Origin: Deltaproteobacteria bacterium ADurb.Bin207
GTDB taxonomy: Bacteria > Myxococcota_A > Polyangia > Polyangiales > Polyangiaceae
Length of the DNA stretch: 64,000 nucleotides
Direction: 5' to 3'
Assembly (NCBI GenBank): GCA_002070115.1
Contig: MWCO01000002.1
Span: 124,001 to 188,000, forward strand
Part shown: positions 53,214 through 61,741 of the stretch, in pieces
Layout: each line of letters opens with the position of its first letter
How positions within the stretch are numbered: the stretch's first letter is position 1
Made by a program: the position numbers and the translations under genes
The notes under the pieces: generated by a model
Told to the model about the DNA's origin: nothing
The model's input: the letters and a program-made list of their open reading frames with translations, nothing else
Databases searched by the model: none

Positions 53214-53711
53214 TCAACGCCCTCCCCGGTGAACCGCACGTTCGAAAAAGACTTGTTGCGCATGGGTGATCGCCACCGCCAAAGCATCCGTGGCGTCAAC
53301 CCCTGGCAATTCTCGAAGACCCAACACGGCCTTGACCATCAACGCAACCTGCCTTTTATCCGCCCTGCCACGACCCGTTACCGCTCGCTTGACGCGTGCG
53401 GGCTCGACCTCGTGGATGGGAATCGCGGCTTTGGCAAGCAGAAGCAAGATCACCCCCCGGGCATGCCCGAGTTTGCTGGCCGCTTGAGCATCTTTCGCAA
53501 AAAATAGCGATTCCACCGCCGCCACTTCCGGCTCATGGACCCGCAAAATCTCCCCAAGCGCCCGGTCGATCTGCAGCAAACGTTCGGCGATCGACAATCG
53601 CCCGTCCAGGTCCACGATACCGTAATCTTCCGCGCTGAGCCGTGTCCCCTGCACTCGCACGATCCCCCATCCCAAATGTCTCGTTCCAGGGTCAATTCCT
53701 ATGACGCGCAT
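53214..53711 (-). CDS. ruvC: Holliday junction endonuclease RuvC
   Basis: The 165-residue RNase H-fold resolvase has all four catalytic acids: D7 (GIDPGTRHLGWG), E67 (VESLFF), D139 and D142 (GVDATDALAVAI). KRAVTGRGRADKRQV matches the DNA-binding region. It cuts Holliday junctions made by RuvAB. Its ATG follows the stop of the flavoprotein gene with no base between (TAG then ATG at 53712/53711). ruvA and ruvB are not next to it. Confidence 0.96.
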   Translation of the reverse strand: MRVIGIDPGTRHLGWGIVRVQGTRLSAEDYGIVDLDGRLSIAERLLQIDRALGEILRVHEPEVAAVESLFFAKDAQAASKLGHARGVILLLLAKAAIPIHEVEPARVKRAVTGRGRADKRQVALMVKAVLGLRELPGVDATDALAVAITHAQQVFFERAVHRGGR

Positions 53712-55130
53712 CTACACTCTCAGCGGAAATATCTTACCAGGGTTGAGCAACCCTTTCGGATCAAATACTTTTTTCACACGTTCCTGCAACGAAACCAGCT
53801 CATGGCTCTGCTCCAATCCCAAATACGGGGCCTTAAGAACGCCGATTCCGTGCTCACCGGAAATGGTGCCCCGCAAAGCGATCACATCTCGAAACAAGTT
53901 TTCAATCGCTCCAAGCACGCGAGGTAGGTCCGCCGGGTCATCCCAAAGAAAGTTAACGTGCATATTCCCATCGCCAGCGTGACCATAGGTCAAGATCCTC
54001 ACCTTATACCGTTCTGCAAGAGCCTCGGTTTTTTCTAGTAAAGCTGGAATCTGAGATACGGGAACCACCACATCTTCGGCGAGTTTGTACTTCGCCAGCT
54101 TTCTCACCGCGGGCGATAGCTCCCGCCGCGCTGCCCAAAGCCGGGCCGATTGCGTCCCTGCTTGCGCCACCAACACGTCGAGCGCCCCGACGGCTACGCA
54201 GGCTTCCCCCGTTCTTTCCATATCTCGTTCACAAGCGGGCCCCTCGCCATCCACCTCGATCAAAAGCAGCGCTCCCGCCAAAGGGTCGATGCCAACCCCT
54301 TGTGCCCGAACCGCTTGCAGCGCGCCGGCATCCATCAGTTCCACACATCGTGGGCAAATCCGAGATCGAAAAATGGCCGCCACCGCCCGGCCCGCCTCGT
54401 GGGGTGTAGGAAAAATTGCTAATAAAGTCAACACCATATCTGGTTTGTGAAGCAGGGCAAGCGTGGCTTCCGTCACCACCCCCAAAGTCCCCTCACTGCC
54501 CACGAAAAGCCCGGTCATATCGTAGCCAACCACCCCTTTGACCGTTCGTCGCCCCATGCGAATCAACGGTCCGGTCATCGCTGCCATTTCGACACCGAGG
54601 ACATAATCCCGGGTTACCCCGTATTTGACGGCTCTTGGGCCCCCCGCGTTTTCAGCAATATTTCCGCCAAGTCCGCAAGAAGCACGAGAGTTGGGATCCG
54701 GCGGGTAAAAAAGGCCTTCCCGCTCCACCGCATCATGAAATTGTTCAAGAATTACACCAGGTTGCACCACGGCTACCCGATCATGATGATTGATTTCCTT
54801 GATATCGCCCATGCCCAACGTACTCAGCACAATTCCCCCGCGCAAAGGTACGGCACCCCCAGTCCTGCCCGTTCCAGCACAACGAGGCGTCACGGGAACG
54901 CCTGCTCGACGCGCACAATCGAGGGTGAGCACCACATCCTTCGGGGTGGAAGCCAAGACAACGGCGTCGGGCGTGCGGCCTACGGCCTCCGACTCATCCC
55001 TCGCGAAAGGTTCGCAACCGTCTTTGGAGGTGATGATTTTGGAGGGGCCCAACGAGCGGTGCAACAAACGTAGCGCTTTTTCCACGCGACTGGGGTCCAC
55101 GGCTGGCAAGGGGGAGTGGATTTCGAACAC
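53712..55130 (-). CDS. FAD-linked oxidase, glycolate oxidase GlcD / D-lactate dehydrogenase type
   Basis: The 472-residue flavoprotein starts with GTG 55130. It has an FAD_binding_4 domain (about 47-185) with RCAGTGRTGGAVPLRGG and CGLGGNIAENAGGPRAVKYGVTRDYVLG, then a vanillyl-alcohol-oxidase-type C-terminal domain (about 225-470) with YGHAGDGNMHVNFLW and GTISGEHGIGVLKAPYL. It should oxidise a 2-hydroxy acid such as glycolate or D-lactate and pass electrons to an iron-sulfur partner (GlcF-like) that is not in the window. It is divergent from nfeD and coupled to ruvC. Confidence 0.92.
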   Translation of the reverse strand: MFEIHSPLPAVDPSRVEKALRLLHRSLGPSKIITSKDGCEPFARDESEAVGRTPDAVVLASTPKDVVLTLDCARRAGVPVTPRCAGTGRTGGAVPLRGGIVLSTLGMGDIKEINHHDRVAVVQPGVILEQFHDAVEREGLFYPPDPNSRASCGLGGNIAENAGGPRAVKYGVTRDYVLGVEMAAMTGPLIRMGRRTVKGVVGYDMTGLFVGSEGTLGVVTEATLALLHKPDMVLTLLAIFPTPHEAGRAVAAIFRSRICPRCVELMDAGALQAVRAQGVGIDPLAGALLLIEVDGEGPACERDMERTGEACVAVGALDVLVAQAGTQSARLWAARRELSPAVRKLAKYKLAEDVVVPVSQIPALLEKTEALAERYKVRILTYGHAGDGNMHVNFLWDDPADLPRVLGAIENLFRDVIALRGTISGEHGIGVLKAPYLGLEQSHELVSLQERVKKVFDPKGLLNPGKIFPLRV

Positions 55131-55252
55131 GTTGGCTTCTCGCTGGTTCCACCAACGCTAGTACAACGGGCGACGGGTGGATAGGCGTTACAAAAGGGCG
55201 GAACGCAAGGAAGCGGTTTCGTTGGGGCGATGAAAGCGATAAGCTCAAGGGC

Positions 55253-55834
55253 GTGGGAATCGTCTATCTTGCGGCGCTCATCCTTGGACTGGGAACCCTA
55301 ACCCTTCAATTTATTCTTTCGCATGCGGGGGGTGCGGACGCCGATGCGGGGGGAGGGGACGGCGCGGATGGTACGCATGAGCTGGACGACGCGCATGGCG
55401 GCGGGGCGTATGGCGCGGCCGGTGTTTTTCTATCGATGCGTTTTTGGACGTTTGCCTTGATGGCGTTCGGCATGGTCGGTTCGTTGCTGCATTACTTTGA
55501 TATGGCGGGGTTTGGCCTATCCCTCGGGCTATCCGTGGCTTCCGGTGTTTTGTCGGGTCTGGCGGCAAGCCTTGTGTTTCGCGCGCTTCGAGGAAGTGTG
55601 TCGTCGACGATGGGCGAGCAAGACACCATTGGAAAAATGGCGAAGGTCACGATACCGGTGAAAAAAGGCTCCCTCGGAAAGGTCCGTGTGATGGTAAAAG
55701 GTAAGCAAGTCGATATGTTAGCCATCACCGACGCGGATTCTATCGAGACGGGGGATGAAGTGGTGGTGGTGGAGTATCGCGGGGAATATGCTTGCGTGGA
55801 GCCCATCGGCAAGCCATCGGAGCCATCCGAATAG
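55253..55834 (+). CDS. NfeD-like membrane protein
   Basis: The GTG at 55253 has AAGG upstream. The 193-residue protein has a first hydrophobic segment (1-22), an Asp/Gly/His-rich loop (AGGADADAGGGDGADG), two or three more helices (58-112) and a C-terminal OB-fold domain (about 122-185: GKMAKVTIPVKKGSLGKVRVMVKG, then GDEVVVVEYRGEYACVEPI). This is the short NfeD form without a protease domain. NfeD proteins accompany flotillins and are thought to help organise membrane microdomains. Two SPFH genes follow on the same strand. Confidence 0.87.
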   Translation: MGIVYLAALILGLGTLTLQFILSHAGGADADAGGGDGADGTHELDDAHGGGAYGAAGVFLSMRFWTFALMAFGMVGSLLHYFDMAGFGLSLGLSVASGVLSGLAASLVFRALRGSVSSTMGEQDTIGKMAKVTIPVKKGSLGKVRVMVKGKQVDMLAITDADSIETGDEVVVVEYRGEYACVEPIGKPSEPSE

Positions 55835-55946
55835 GATGGTGGTTTTCTGATTTCCGGGGGATATCGACACGAGCAGGTCACCGGCTCGGTAACCGGGGAA
55901 GCGTCATGTCTTGGCAGCGAGCGTAAGCCGTGTATTCTCTTGTCCC

Positions 55947-57239
55947 ATGATGGAGAGTTCAGGCGTGGAAGGAGCCGCCCTGAGTGCGATCGTACTTGGG
56001 GCATCGGTGTTTACTCTGATCTTATTGGGGGCGATGCTGCTGATCATTCAGCGTTTGTTGCTCATCTGCCCACCCAACAAGGTCCTCATTTTCAGCGGAA
56101 GAAAGCATAAGCTTCCAGATGGTTCGGTGGTGGGATATCGGGTCTTGCATGGTGGCAGGGGAATCAGAATTCCGCTTCTCGAGACGGTATCTGAGCTGGA
56201 TATGCGGATTTTTCCCGTTCAGGTAACGGTTCAAAACGCCTTTTCCAAAGGCGGCATCCCGTTGGCGGTACAAGCGATCGCGAACGTGAAGATATCGAGC
56301 GACCCACGCTTTCTCCGAAGCGCGGCGGAACGGTTCCTCGACGTTCCGGTCCAGCGTTTGGCGGAGGTGGCCAAGGACACGCTGGAAGGAGCGCTGCGAG
56401 AAGTGCTCGCGGAATTGACACCGGAAGAGGTCAACCAGGATCGTCTCAAGTTTGCGGACAAGCTGTTGAGCAATGCGGGAGACGACTTCGAACGGTTGGG
56501 TCTGCAGCTCGACGTTCTGAAAATCCAGCATGTGTCCGATGAGCAGGGGTACTTGACGAATTTGGGGCGTGAAGCCATTGCGAACATGCTTCGCGATGCG
56601 GAGAACGCCGAGAACGCGGCGAACCAAACGATTGCCGAGGCGCAGGCTGCCGCACGAACCCGGGCTGAGACCGCGCTAAAAAATGCGGAAGCCCAGGTTC
56701 TCAAGAAAAAGAACGAGTATCAAACCCAGCTTGCCAAGCTCGAAGCCGAAGCCGCCTCGGCAGAAAACGAGGCCACGGTCGATGCGGAGACGGCTCGTTC
56801 CATGGCGGAGCAAAATCTTCAAGAAATGCGCAAGCAGTACGAGCAGCTTCGTCTCGCCTGCGATGTCGTTCTTCCCGCCCAGGCAAAACGCCGAGCGGAA
56901 GAGCTTTTGGCTCGCGGAGAAGCTTCACCGTTCATCGAAACGGGCAAAGCCCGTGCGATAGCGCTGCAAGCGGTCGTGGCGGAATGGACGGCCGCTGGGC
57001 TTCAAGGGCGCGAGATTTACGTTTTGAACCATCTCAAAGAGCTGGTCGAGGCTGCGGTACAAAGGACAGCCTCGACGCAAATCAAAGAGATCAACGTGGT
57101 CGATGGCGGGGATGCGGCCAGTTATGGCTCTTTTGTGGCTGCTTTTCCCCAGGTTGTCAGTCAGATCATGCAGGAGACGGGACAAGCGGTGGGGGTGGAC
57201 CTGGGTGCGATGCTTCAGTCCCGAAAGGCAGGTGGGTGA
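55947..57239 (+). CDS. flotillin-like SPFH protein 1
   Basis: The ATG at 55947 (or 55950) fits better than the frame start at 55911. The 430-residue product has one N-terminal membrane helix (IVLGASVFTLILLGAMLLII), RLLLICPPNKVLIFSGRKHKL and an SPFH domain (about 55-225: GGIPLAVQAIANVKIS, TLEGALREVLAELTPEEVNQD). A long Ala/Glu coiled coil (230-330) follows, then a flotillin-type C-terminus (ETGKARAIALQAVVAEW). Flotillins form oligomeric scaffolds in membrane domains. Its stop overlaps the start of its paralogue by one base (TGATG). Confidence 0.9.
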   Translation: MMESSGVEGAALSAIVLGASVFTLILLGAMLLIIQRLLLICPPNKVLIFSGRKHKLPDGSVVGYRVLHGGRGIRIPLLETVSELDMRIFPVQVTVQNAFSKGGIPLAVQAIANVKISSDPRFLRSAAERFLDVPVQRLAEVAKDTLEGALREVLAELTPEEVNQDRLKFADKLLSNAGDDFERLGLQLDVLKIQHVSDEQGYLTNLGREAIANMLRDAENAENAANQTIAEAQAAARTRAETALKNAEAQVLKKKNEYQTQLAKLEAEAASAENEATVDAETARSMAEQNLQEMRKQYEQLRLACDVVLPAQAKRRAEELLARGEASPFIETGKARAIALQAVVAEWTAAGLQGREIYVLNHLKELVEAAVQRTASTQIKEINVVDGGDAASYGSFVAAFPQVVSQIMQETGQAVGVDLGAMLQSRKAGG

Positions 57240-58477
57240 TGGGCATCATCGGCGTTTTGTTTTTCGTGGCGATTGTGGTTGCCGCGTTCATTCTCATCAC
57301 GATCAAGCGAATGCTATATGTCGTTCCGCCCAACCAGGCGATGATCCTGTCGGGAGCCAAGCGAAAAATTGGCAACAAAGTGCTTGGTTTCCGGGTCGTT
57401 TGCGGCGGCCGAGCGCTGAGAATCCCGTTGTTGGAGCGGGTGGATTTCATCGACCTTCGCAACATCAACATCGACGTGGAGGTTCGTGGCGCCTTTTCCA
57501 AAGGAGGCATCCCGTTGAACGTCAAGGCGGTGGCCAACGTCAAGCTTCCCGGCGAAGAACCGATGATCCACAACGCAGTCGAGCGTTTCCTTGGAAGAAA
57601 CCGCAATGAAATCATGTATATAGCCAAAGAGACCCTGGAAGGCAATCTGCGTGGGGTGTTGGCGCAGCTCACCCCGGAGGAAGTGAATGAGGATAAAAAC
57701 CGTTTCACGCATATTCTGACGGAGGAAGCCGAGCACGACCTGTCCAAGCTCGGCATCAAGCTGGATCAACTCAAGATTCAGAACGTTACGGATGACGTGG
57801 GGTACCTCAATTCGATTGGTCGAATCCGCGGTGCGAGTCTTCGGCAGCGAGCGGTCATTGCGGAAACCCAAGCGCAATCGGGTGCGGCGGAGCAGAAGGC
57901 GTTGAACTGGAATGCATCGGAAATTGCCCGTTACGATGCGGAGATAGCGATTGCGGAGCGGGAGATGGCCAAACGCATCGTGGATGCGCGGACGCGACGG
58001 GATGCGATGATTGCCACGGCGGAAGGAGAAGTGCGGGCACAAATTGCGAAAGTGATGGCGGAGATCAAGCGCCAACAAGCACGGGCGGTGCAGGTGGAGC
58101 GTCAGCTCGAGGCCGATGTGGTGCAACCAGCGGATGCGGCTCGGCTACAAATGGAGGAGGCAGCGGTAGGCGCGGCCGCAGCGATCGTCGAGCGCGGCAA
58201 GGCGGAAGCAGCGGCGTTGCATCAACTCGTGGAGGCCTACAAAAAGGGAGGAGCGGCAGCCAAGGAAGTGCTGGTTCTTCAGAATATTTTGCCCATGATT
58301 CAAAAGATCAGCGGAGCAGAGCATCCGGTTCGCATCGCCAAGGTTACGGTGCTTCCACGAGCCTCAGGGGAGCAGGAGCCGTTGGCTCGTAAAATCATTG
58401 GAGCCAACGAGCAACTCAAAGCGGCCACCGGTGTGGATCTAGCCAGCGTTGCCGCACGTATCACTTCGAAAAGCTGA
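57239..58477 (+). CDS. flotillin-like SPFH protein 2
   Basis: ATG 57239 is fixed by the TGATG overlap and by AGGTGGG upstream; a longer frame from 56984 lies inside gene 1. The 412-residue paralogue has the helix IIGVLFFVAIVVAAFILITI, RMLYVVPPNQAMILSGAKRK and RGAFSKGGIPLNVKAVANVK. It also has ETLEGNLRGVLAQLTPEEVNED and a coiled coil rich in Ala/Glu/Arg (RYDAEIAIAEREMAKRIVD). The SPFH regions of both proteins align well, whereas the tails differ, so they may co-assemble. Gene order nfeD, SPFH1, SPFH2 suggests one membrane-domain complex. Confidence 0.91.
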   Translation: MGIIGVLFFVAIVVAAFILITIKRMLYVVPPNQAMILSGAKRKIGNKVLGFRVVCGGRALRIPLLERVDFIDLRNINIDVEVRGAFSKGGIPLNVKAVANVKLPGEEPMIHNAVERFLGRNRNEIMYIAKETLEGNLRGVLAQLTPEEVNEDKNRFTHILTEEAEHDLSKLGIKLDQLKIQNVTDDVGYLNSIGRIRGASLRQRAVIAETQAQSGAAEQKALNWNASEIARYDAEIAIAEREMAKRIVDARTRRDAMIATAEGEVRAQIAKVMAEIKRQQARAVQVERQLEADVVQPADAARLQMEEAAVGAAAAIVERGKAEAAALHQLVEAYKKGGAAAKEVLVLQNILPMIQKISGAEHPVRIAKVTVLPRASGEQEPLARKIIGANEQLKAATGVDLASVAARITSKS

Positions 58478-58480
58478 TAT

Positions 58481-59020
58481 TCAGGCCTCTCCTCCCCCAC
58501 CCCGTCGAATCAACGCCGCCAGTTTTGCCATCGCATCGAGCTGGGATTGGCGCTGCTCGGCTTCTTCTTCATCCACATCTTCGGAATCCAAAGCGGGATC
58601 TTTGCCCGTTTCCAAGATCGTGGTGAGACGTTTGTGAGCGAGAAACGCCACATCCAACAGCACGGCGCAACAGCGAAGAAGCTGCGCAGACGTAAGCTTT
58701 CCGTCCTCGAGCGCGATATCGATGCATGTGCTCACTTCACCGTCGGCTGGGTCATACTCGAATTGAACGAGCCGAATTTCATAGGCCATTTGCAGCATCG
58801 CACGAAATAACAACGGTTTGTTGGCGTCATCGTCGACCTGCAACAGGGTGGGGGCACGAAGCTGAACGAGTTCCCCGTCTTCGAGAACGAACACCACCAA
58901 GGTGACGGTCGATTCGCCGCGACTCCACAGGCTTCGAATCAGGTCAAGGTCTTCGTCGACATCGAAGTGGATGTTCGCTTCCTTGAAAATGGCCGTGATT
59001 TCTTGGATCGTAGTGCCCAT
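58481..59020 (-). CDS. YbjN-like protein A
   Basis: The 179-residue soluble protein resembles the YbjN/type III chaperone-like alpha-beta fold. An N-terminal helix (IQEITAIFKEANIHFDV) precedes strands (TVTLVVFVLEDGELVQL), then helix-strand-helix with LLFRAMLQMAYEIRLVQFEYDPADGEV, and an acidic C-terminal helix. It is a paralogue of the upstream gene product; both have PxxGEV after a hydrophobic strand and LxxILETGxDPxL near the end. GAGG, overlapping the stop codon of that gene, lies eight bases before its ATG. It converges with SPFH2, 3 bp apart. Confidence 0.75.
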   Translation of the reverse strand: MGTTIQEITAIFKEANIHFDVDEDLDLIRSLWSRGESTVTLVVFVLEDGELVQLRAPTLLQVDDDANKPLLFRAMLQMAYEIRLVQFEYDPADGEVSTCIDIALEDGKLTSAQLLRCCAVLLDVAFLAHKRLTTILETGKDPALDSEDVDEEEAEQRQSQLDAMAKLAALIRRGGGGEA

Positions 59021-59029
59021 GGAGTTGCC

Positions 59030-59575
59030 TCAATTCTGGTCCGTTTTTGATCGCTGAGCCTGCAGCAGCTCCTGCATACGAATCTGGAGACGTCGCAACT
59101 CTTTACGAGCTGGATCGTCATCGTCTTCCTCGAGCACGGGGTCTTGTCCCGTTTCGAGAATGGCGAGCAATCGCGGCCAGGCCCGGTCCGCAAGGCGCGC
59201 GGCCGCCGTCACCGTGCGAGCGACCTGATTGGCCGTGGGCTCCGCATCGAACAGGGGGAGCTGCACCGTGACACGCACTTCGCCATCGCTCGGATCCATT
59301 TCCCATTGTCCAAGTACGGTCAGATAGGCTTCATGGAGCATGGCCTGCATGAGTACGGGCAGCGAGGGATGGTCGGCCACACGTAAAAAGGCGGTCACCA
59401 TGGCGGTGAGCACGGAACCATCGGAGTCCACACGAACGTGAACGAAGACGGTCGGGCGGGTAGCGTGGTTGCCCATGAACGACACGAGACATCCGTCTTC
59501 TGGGTTCGGAGCTGTCCAGTAGCGGAATCCTGCTTCGTTCAGAAGTTCGAGAAGGCGTTGGGACGTGCAGGCCAT
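59030..59575 (-). CDS. YbjN-like protein B
   Basis: ATG 59575 (MACTSQRLLELLNEAGFRYW) starts a 181-residue protein; a TTG at 59614 would add 13 residues. The pattern is as in protein A: helix, hydrophobic strands (TVFVHVRVDSDGSVLTAMV), LMQAMLHEAYLTVLGQWEMDPSDGEV, then LLAILETGQDPVLEEDDDD and a basic/Gln-rich end. YbjN-like proteins in other bacteria include sensory regulators and chaperones; no function can be given here. It is 9 bp upstream of protein A. Confidence 0.75.
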   Translation of the reverse strand: MACTSQRLLELLNEAGFRYWTAPNPEDGCLVSFMGNHATRPTVFVHVRVDSDGSVLTAMVTAFLRVADHPSLPVLMQAMLHEAYLTVLGQWEMDPSDGEVRVTVQLPLFDAEPTANQVARTVTAAARLADRAWPRLLAILETGQDPVLEEDDDDPARKELRRLQIRMQELLQAQRSKTDQN

Positions 59576-59644
59576 GCAACCATTTGGACGCAAAACCCGT
59601 GTATTGTCGAGCAAGGAAAGACGTGAGGCGCTGGCGGGGATGCG

Positions 59645-60013
59645 TCAGTGGTGGGAAAATCGCCTGCGCAATCCGCGAAGACCCGCGGGGTAAGCGTCCA
59701 CGACGTGTTTCGAAGGGCGTTTTTCCTGCAGCAGCGGACTGGTGATGAGATCTCGTCCTCCGGTGGCAAAAAACAGGGCTTCGCCGATGCGAGGGGGACC
59801 GATATTGGGTCGGATGGCTCCATTGGGTAGGATCTGCAGGCTTCCGGATACGGGACGCAACAAGGCGACATGGTCGGTCATCCATTCGCCGGTTTGTCGG
59901 TCACGGACGGCGATACATAAGCCATCACGGAAGTGATATTCGGTGTTTTCGGTAATGAGGATTCGGTGACGGCGACGATCCAAACCTCTGTAGTTTTCCG
60001 GCTGTTTTGCCAT
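59645..60013 (-). CDS. small basic protein of unknown function
   Basis: The 122-residue product has ATG 60013 preceded by AGGAGTGACCAGGA, a strong ribosome-binding site. The sequence is rich in Arg/Gly/Pro and mixed beta: RRRHRILITENTEYHFRDGLC, then AVRDRQTGEWMTDHVALLRPVSGSLQ and PNIGPPRIGEALFF. There is no signal peptide or membrane helix. I do not recognise it. It is divergent from the gene at 60136. Confidence 0.6.
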   Translation of the reverse strand: MAKQPENYRGLDRRRHRILITENTEYHFRDGLCIAVRDRQTGEWMTDHVALLRPVSGSLQILPNGAIRPNIGPPRIGEALFFATGGRDLITSPLLQEKRPSKHVVDAYPAGLRGLRRRFSHH

Positions 60014-60135
60014 TCCTGGTCACTCCTGACGCTGGGTGGTCCAAGGGTTGTCCGGGGAGAGACGATTGGCCAAGTTTGCTGGTTTTCGAGCATCCTGTTT
60101 GGCCGGAGCCAGCGTGGATTCGTTACGATCCCCCC

Positions 60136-60573
60136 ATGAATCCATGGCAAGGTCCCGGCATCCGGAAGGTCAGGCATCCCCATCCGGAAACGGTCCGTGT
60201 CCTATCCTTCGTTCAAGTAGGTGACGCGTTCTGGTCTTCCCTGTTGGAGGACGCCGATGTCATTTCGGAAGGAGCGACGAGTCCGGAAGGTTCATCTCTC
60301 GTCTATCGAGGTTCGACCAGCATCATGGTGCGTTCGGACACGATGGCTTTGGTGACTCATGGTTCGAAGGGGCGCGCCATGATCATCGATCCTCATTTAC
60401 GTCTTCGAGCGATGAGAATTGCGAGACGAGAAGCGCAAGCTCGGGCTCCGGGGATGCTTGGACCGCTGCAGATGGATCTATTTGTCCACGCGGAAGCAAG
60501 AGCGCTTCGAATCGATATCGACGTAGACGCGGTGGTAGAGCATCGGGCGAGTCGCATGGGACGAGAAGCCTGA
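60136..60573 (+). CDS. small hypothetical protein
   Basis: The 145-residue frame from ATG 60136 (MNPWQGPGIRKVRHPHPETV) lacks a clear ribosome-binding site. It reads as an alpha-beta protein: LSFVQVGDAFWSSLL, SLVYRGSTSIMVRSDTMALVTHG, then HLRLRAMRIARREAQAR and a strand MDLFVHAEARALRIDIDVDAV. The opposite strand has no better frame here, which supports coding. Family and function are unknown. Confidence 0.5.
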   Translation: MNPWQGPGIRKVRHPHPETVRVLSFVQVGDAFWSSLLEDADVISEGATSPEGSSLVYRGSTSIMVRSDTMALVTHGSKGRAMIIDPHLRLRAMRIARREAQARAPGMLGPLQMDLFVHAEARALRIDIDVDAVVEHRASRMGREA

Positions 60574-60718
60574 AATATTGGTATTTAAGCGATTTCAATG
60601 AGGTTTTTCGATTTTCCGTAAGTCATGACCACGACTTGTCCTCGAATTGGGGGTTGGTTTGGCTAAGAGCCTCTTGACGCGGCCGCGCAGGCCATGCAGT
60701 TGTCGGTATCGTCGCACG

Positions 60719-61735
60719 ATGGTCGAAACGATGGGGCGAAAACAAAAATCGGATTTGGACCCACACAAGGTCATTCATGTGGACTTCGGCATGTCGAGGC
60801 GTCTGCCACATGACCTGCCTCAGACGCCCGATCAGGATTTGCCGCCTTTACCTTCCGCGCGGGAGCCCATTACGGATTTGTTTTCGGGCACCGAGGTCTG
60901 TCGATTGCTGGGGCTTTCGCGAGGTCAACTCCGTTCCCTGGATCGAACGGGGGTCGTATCCCCATCCGGACGGCGCCGGGGACGTCGAGCCTACACATTC
61001 AGTGACTTGATAGCGCTGCGGACGGCCAGTCACCTTCTCGAGCACAACGTTCGTTTGCGCGATGTGGCCCGTGCGGTAACCAAGCTCAAACACACGCTTC
61101 CCAAGGTCATACGTCCTCTGTCCGAACTGCGTGTGGTATCCGACGGCACCAAAGTCATCGTCCGTGGGCAAGACGGGGCTTATGAGCCGAGCACGGGTCA
61201 AATGCTTTTGGACTTCGAAGTCGAAACGTTGAGAAACGATGTCGTGCGGGTCCTTCGTCCGACCGTCAGCCGACAACGTACGCAATCGGCCTACGAACTC
61301 TATGAGCGAGCGAGCCGACTCGACGAAAGTCCGGCGACTTACGATGAGGCCGAAGAGTTGTACCGCCAGGCTTTGGAGTTGGATCCCTATTTGGCGATTG
61401 CCTATACGAATTGGGGCAATATTTGTTTTCGTCGCTGCAACGACAAGGCAGCCGAACGGTTGTATCGTCGGGCGTTGGAGATCGACGGAAAGCAACCGGA
61501 AGCGCATTACAACCTTGGGTACATCATGCTCGAGCGGGGGGAGCCAGGCGAAGCTATTACCTATTTTCAGGCTGCAATTGCATCGGATCCGACATTTGCC
61601 GATGCGTATTTCAACTTGGCGATGGCGTTCGAACATCTGGGAGACGAGCAGCAATCTCGGCCGCATTGGCAGAAGTACGTGCAGCTCGAACCGCATGGAA
61701 CGTGGGCAGAGATAGCGCGCAAGCACTTGCTCTGA
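60719..61735 (+). CDS. MerR-type HTH fused to TPR domain
   Basis: ATG 60719 or 60731 is likely; a TTG frame runs back to 60647. The 338-residue product has a basic start and a MerR-like winged helix at about 55-115 (GTEVCRLLGLSRGQLRSLDRTGVVSPSGRRRGRRAYTFSDLIALR, here in parts). A short sandwich with VVSDGTKVIVRGQDGAYEP follows, then TPRs from about 205 to the end (EELYRQALELDPYLAIAYTNWG; AERLYRRALEIDGKQPEAHYNLG). It appears to be a DNA-binding regulator with a protein-interaction array. It converges with the ImuA-like gene across 6 bp. Confidence 0.88.
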   Translation: MVETMGRKQKSDLDPHKVIHVDFGMSRRLPHDLPQTPDQDLPPLPSAREPITDLFSGTEVCRLLGLSRGQLRSLDRTGVVSPSGRRRGRRAYTFSDLIALRTASHLLEHNVRLRDVARAVTKLKHTLPKVIRPLSELRVVSDGTKVIVRGQDGAYEPSTGQMLLDFEVETLRNDVVRVLRPTVSRQRTQSAYELYERASRLDESPATYDEAEELYRQALELDPYLAIAYTNWGNICFRRCNDKAAERLYRRALEIDGKQPEAHYNLGYIMLERGEPGEAITYFQAAIASDPTFADAYFNLAMAFEHLGDEQQSRPHWQKYVQLEPHGTWAEIARKHLL

Positions 61736-61741
61736 CCTATT

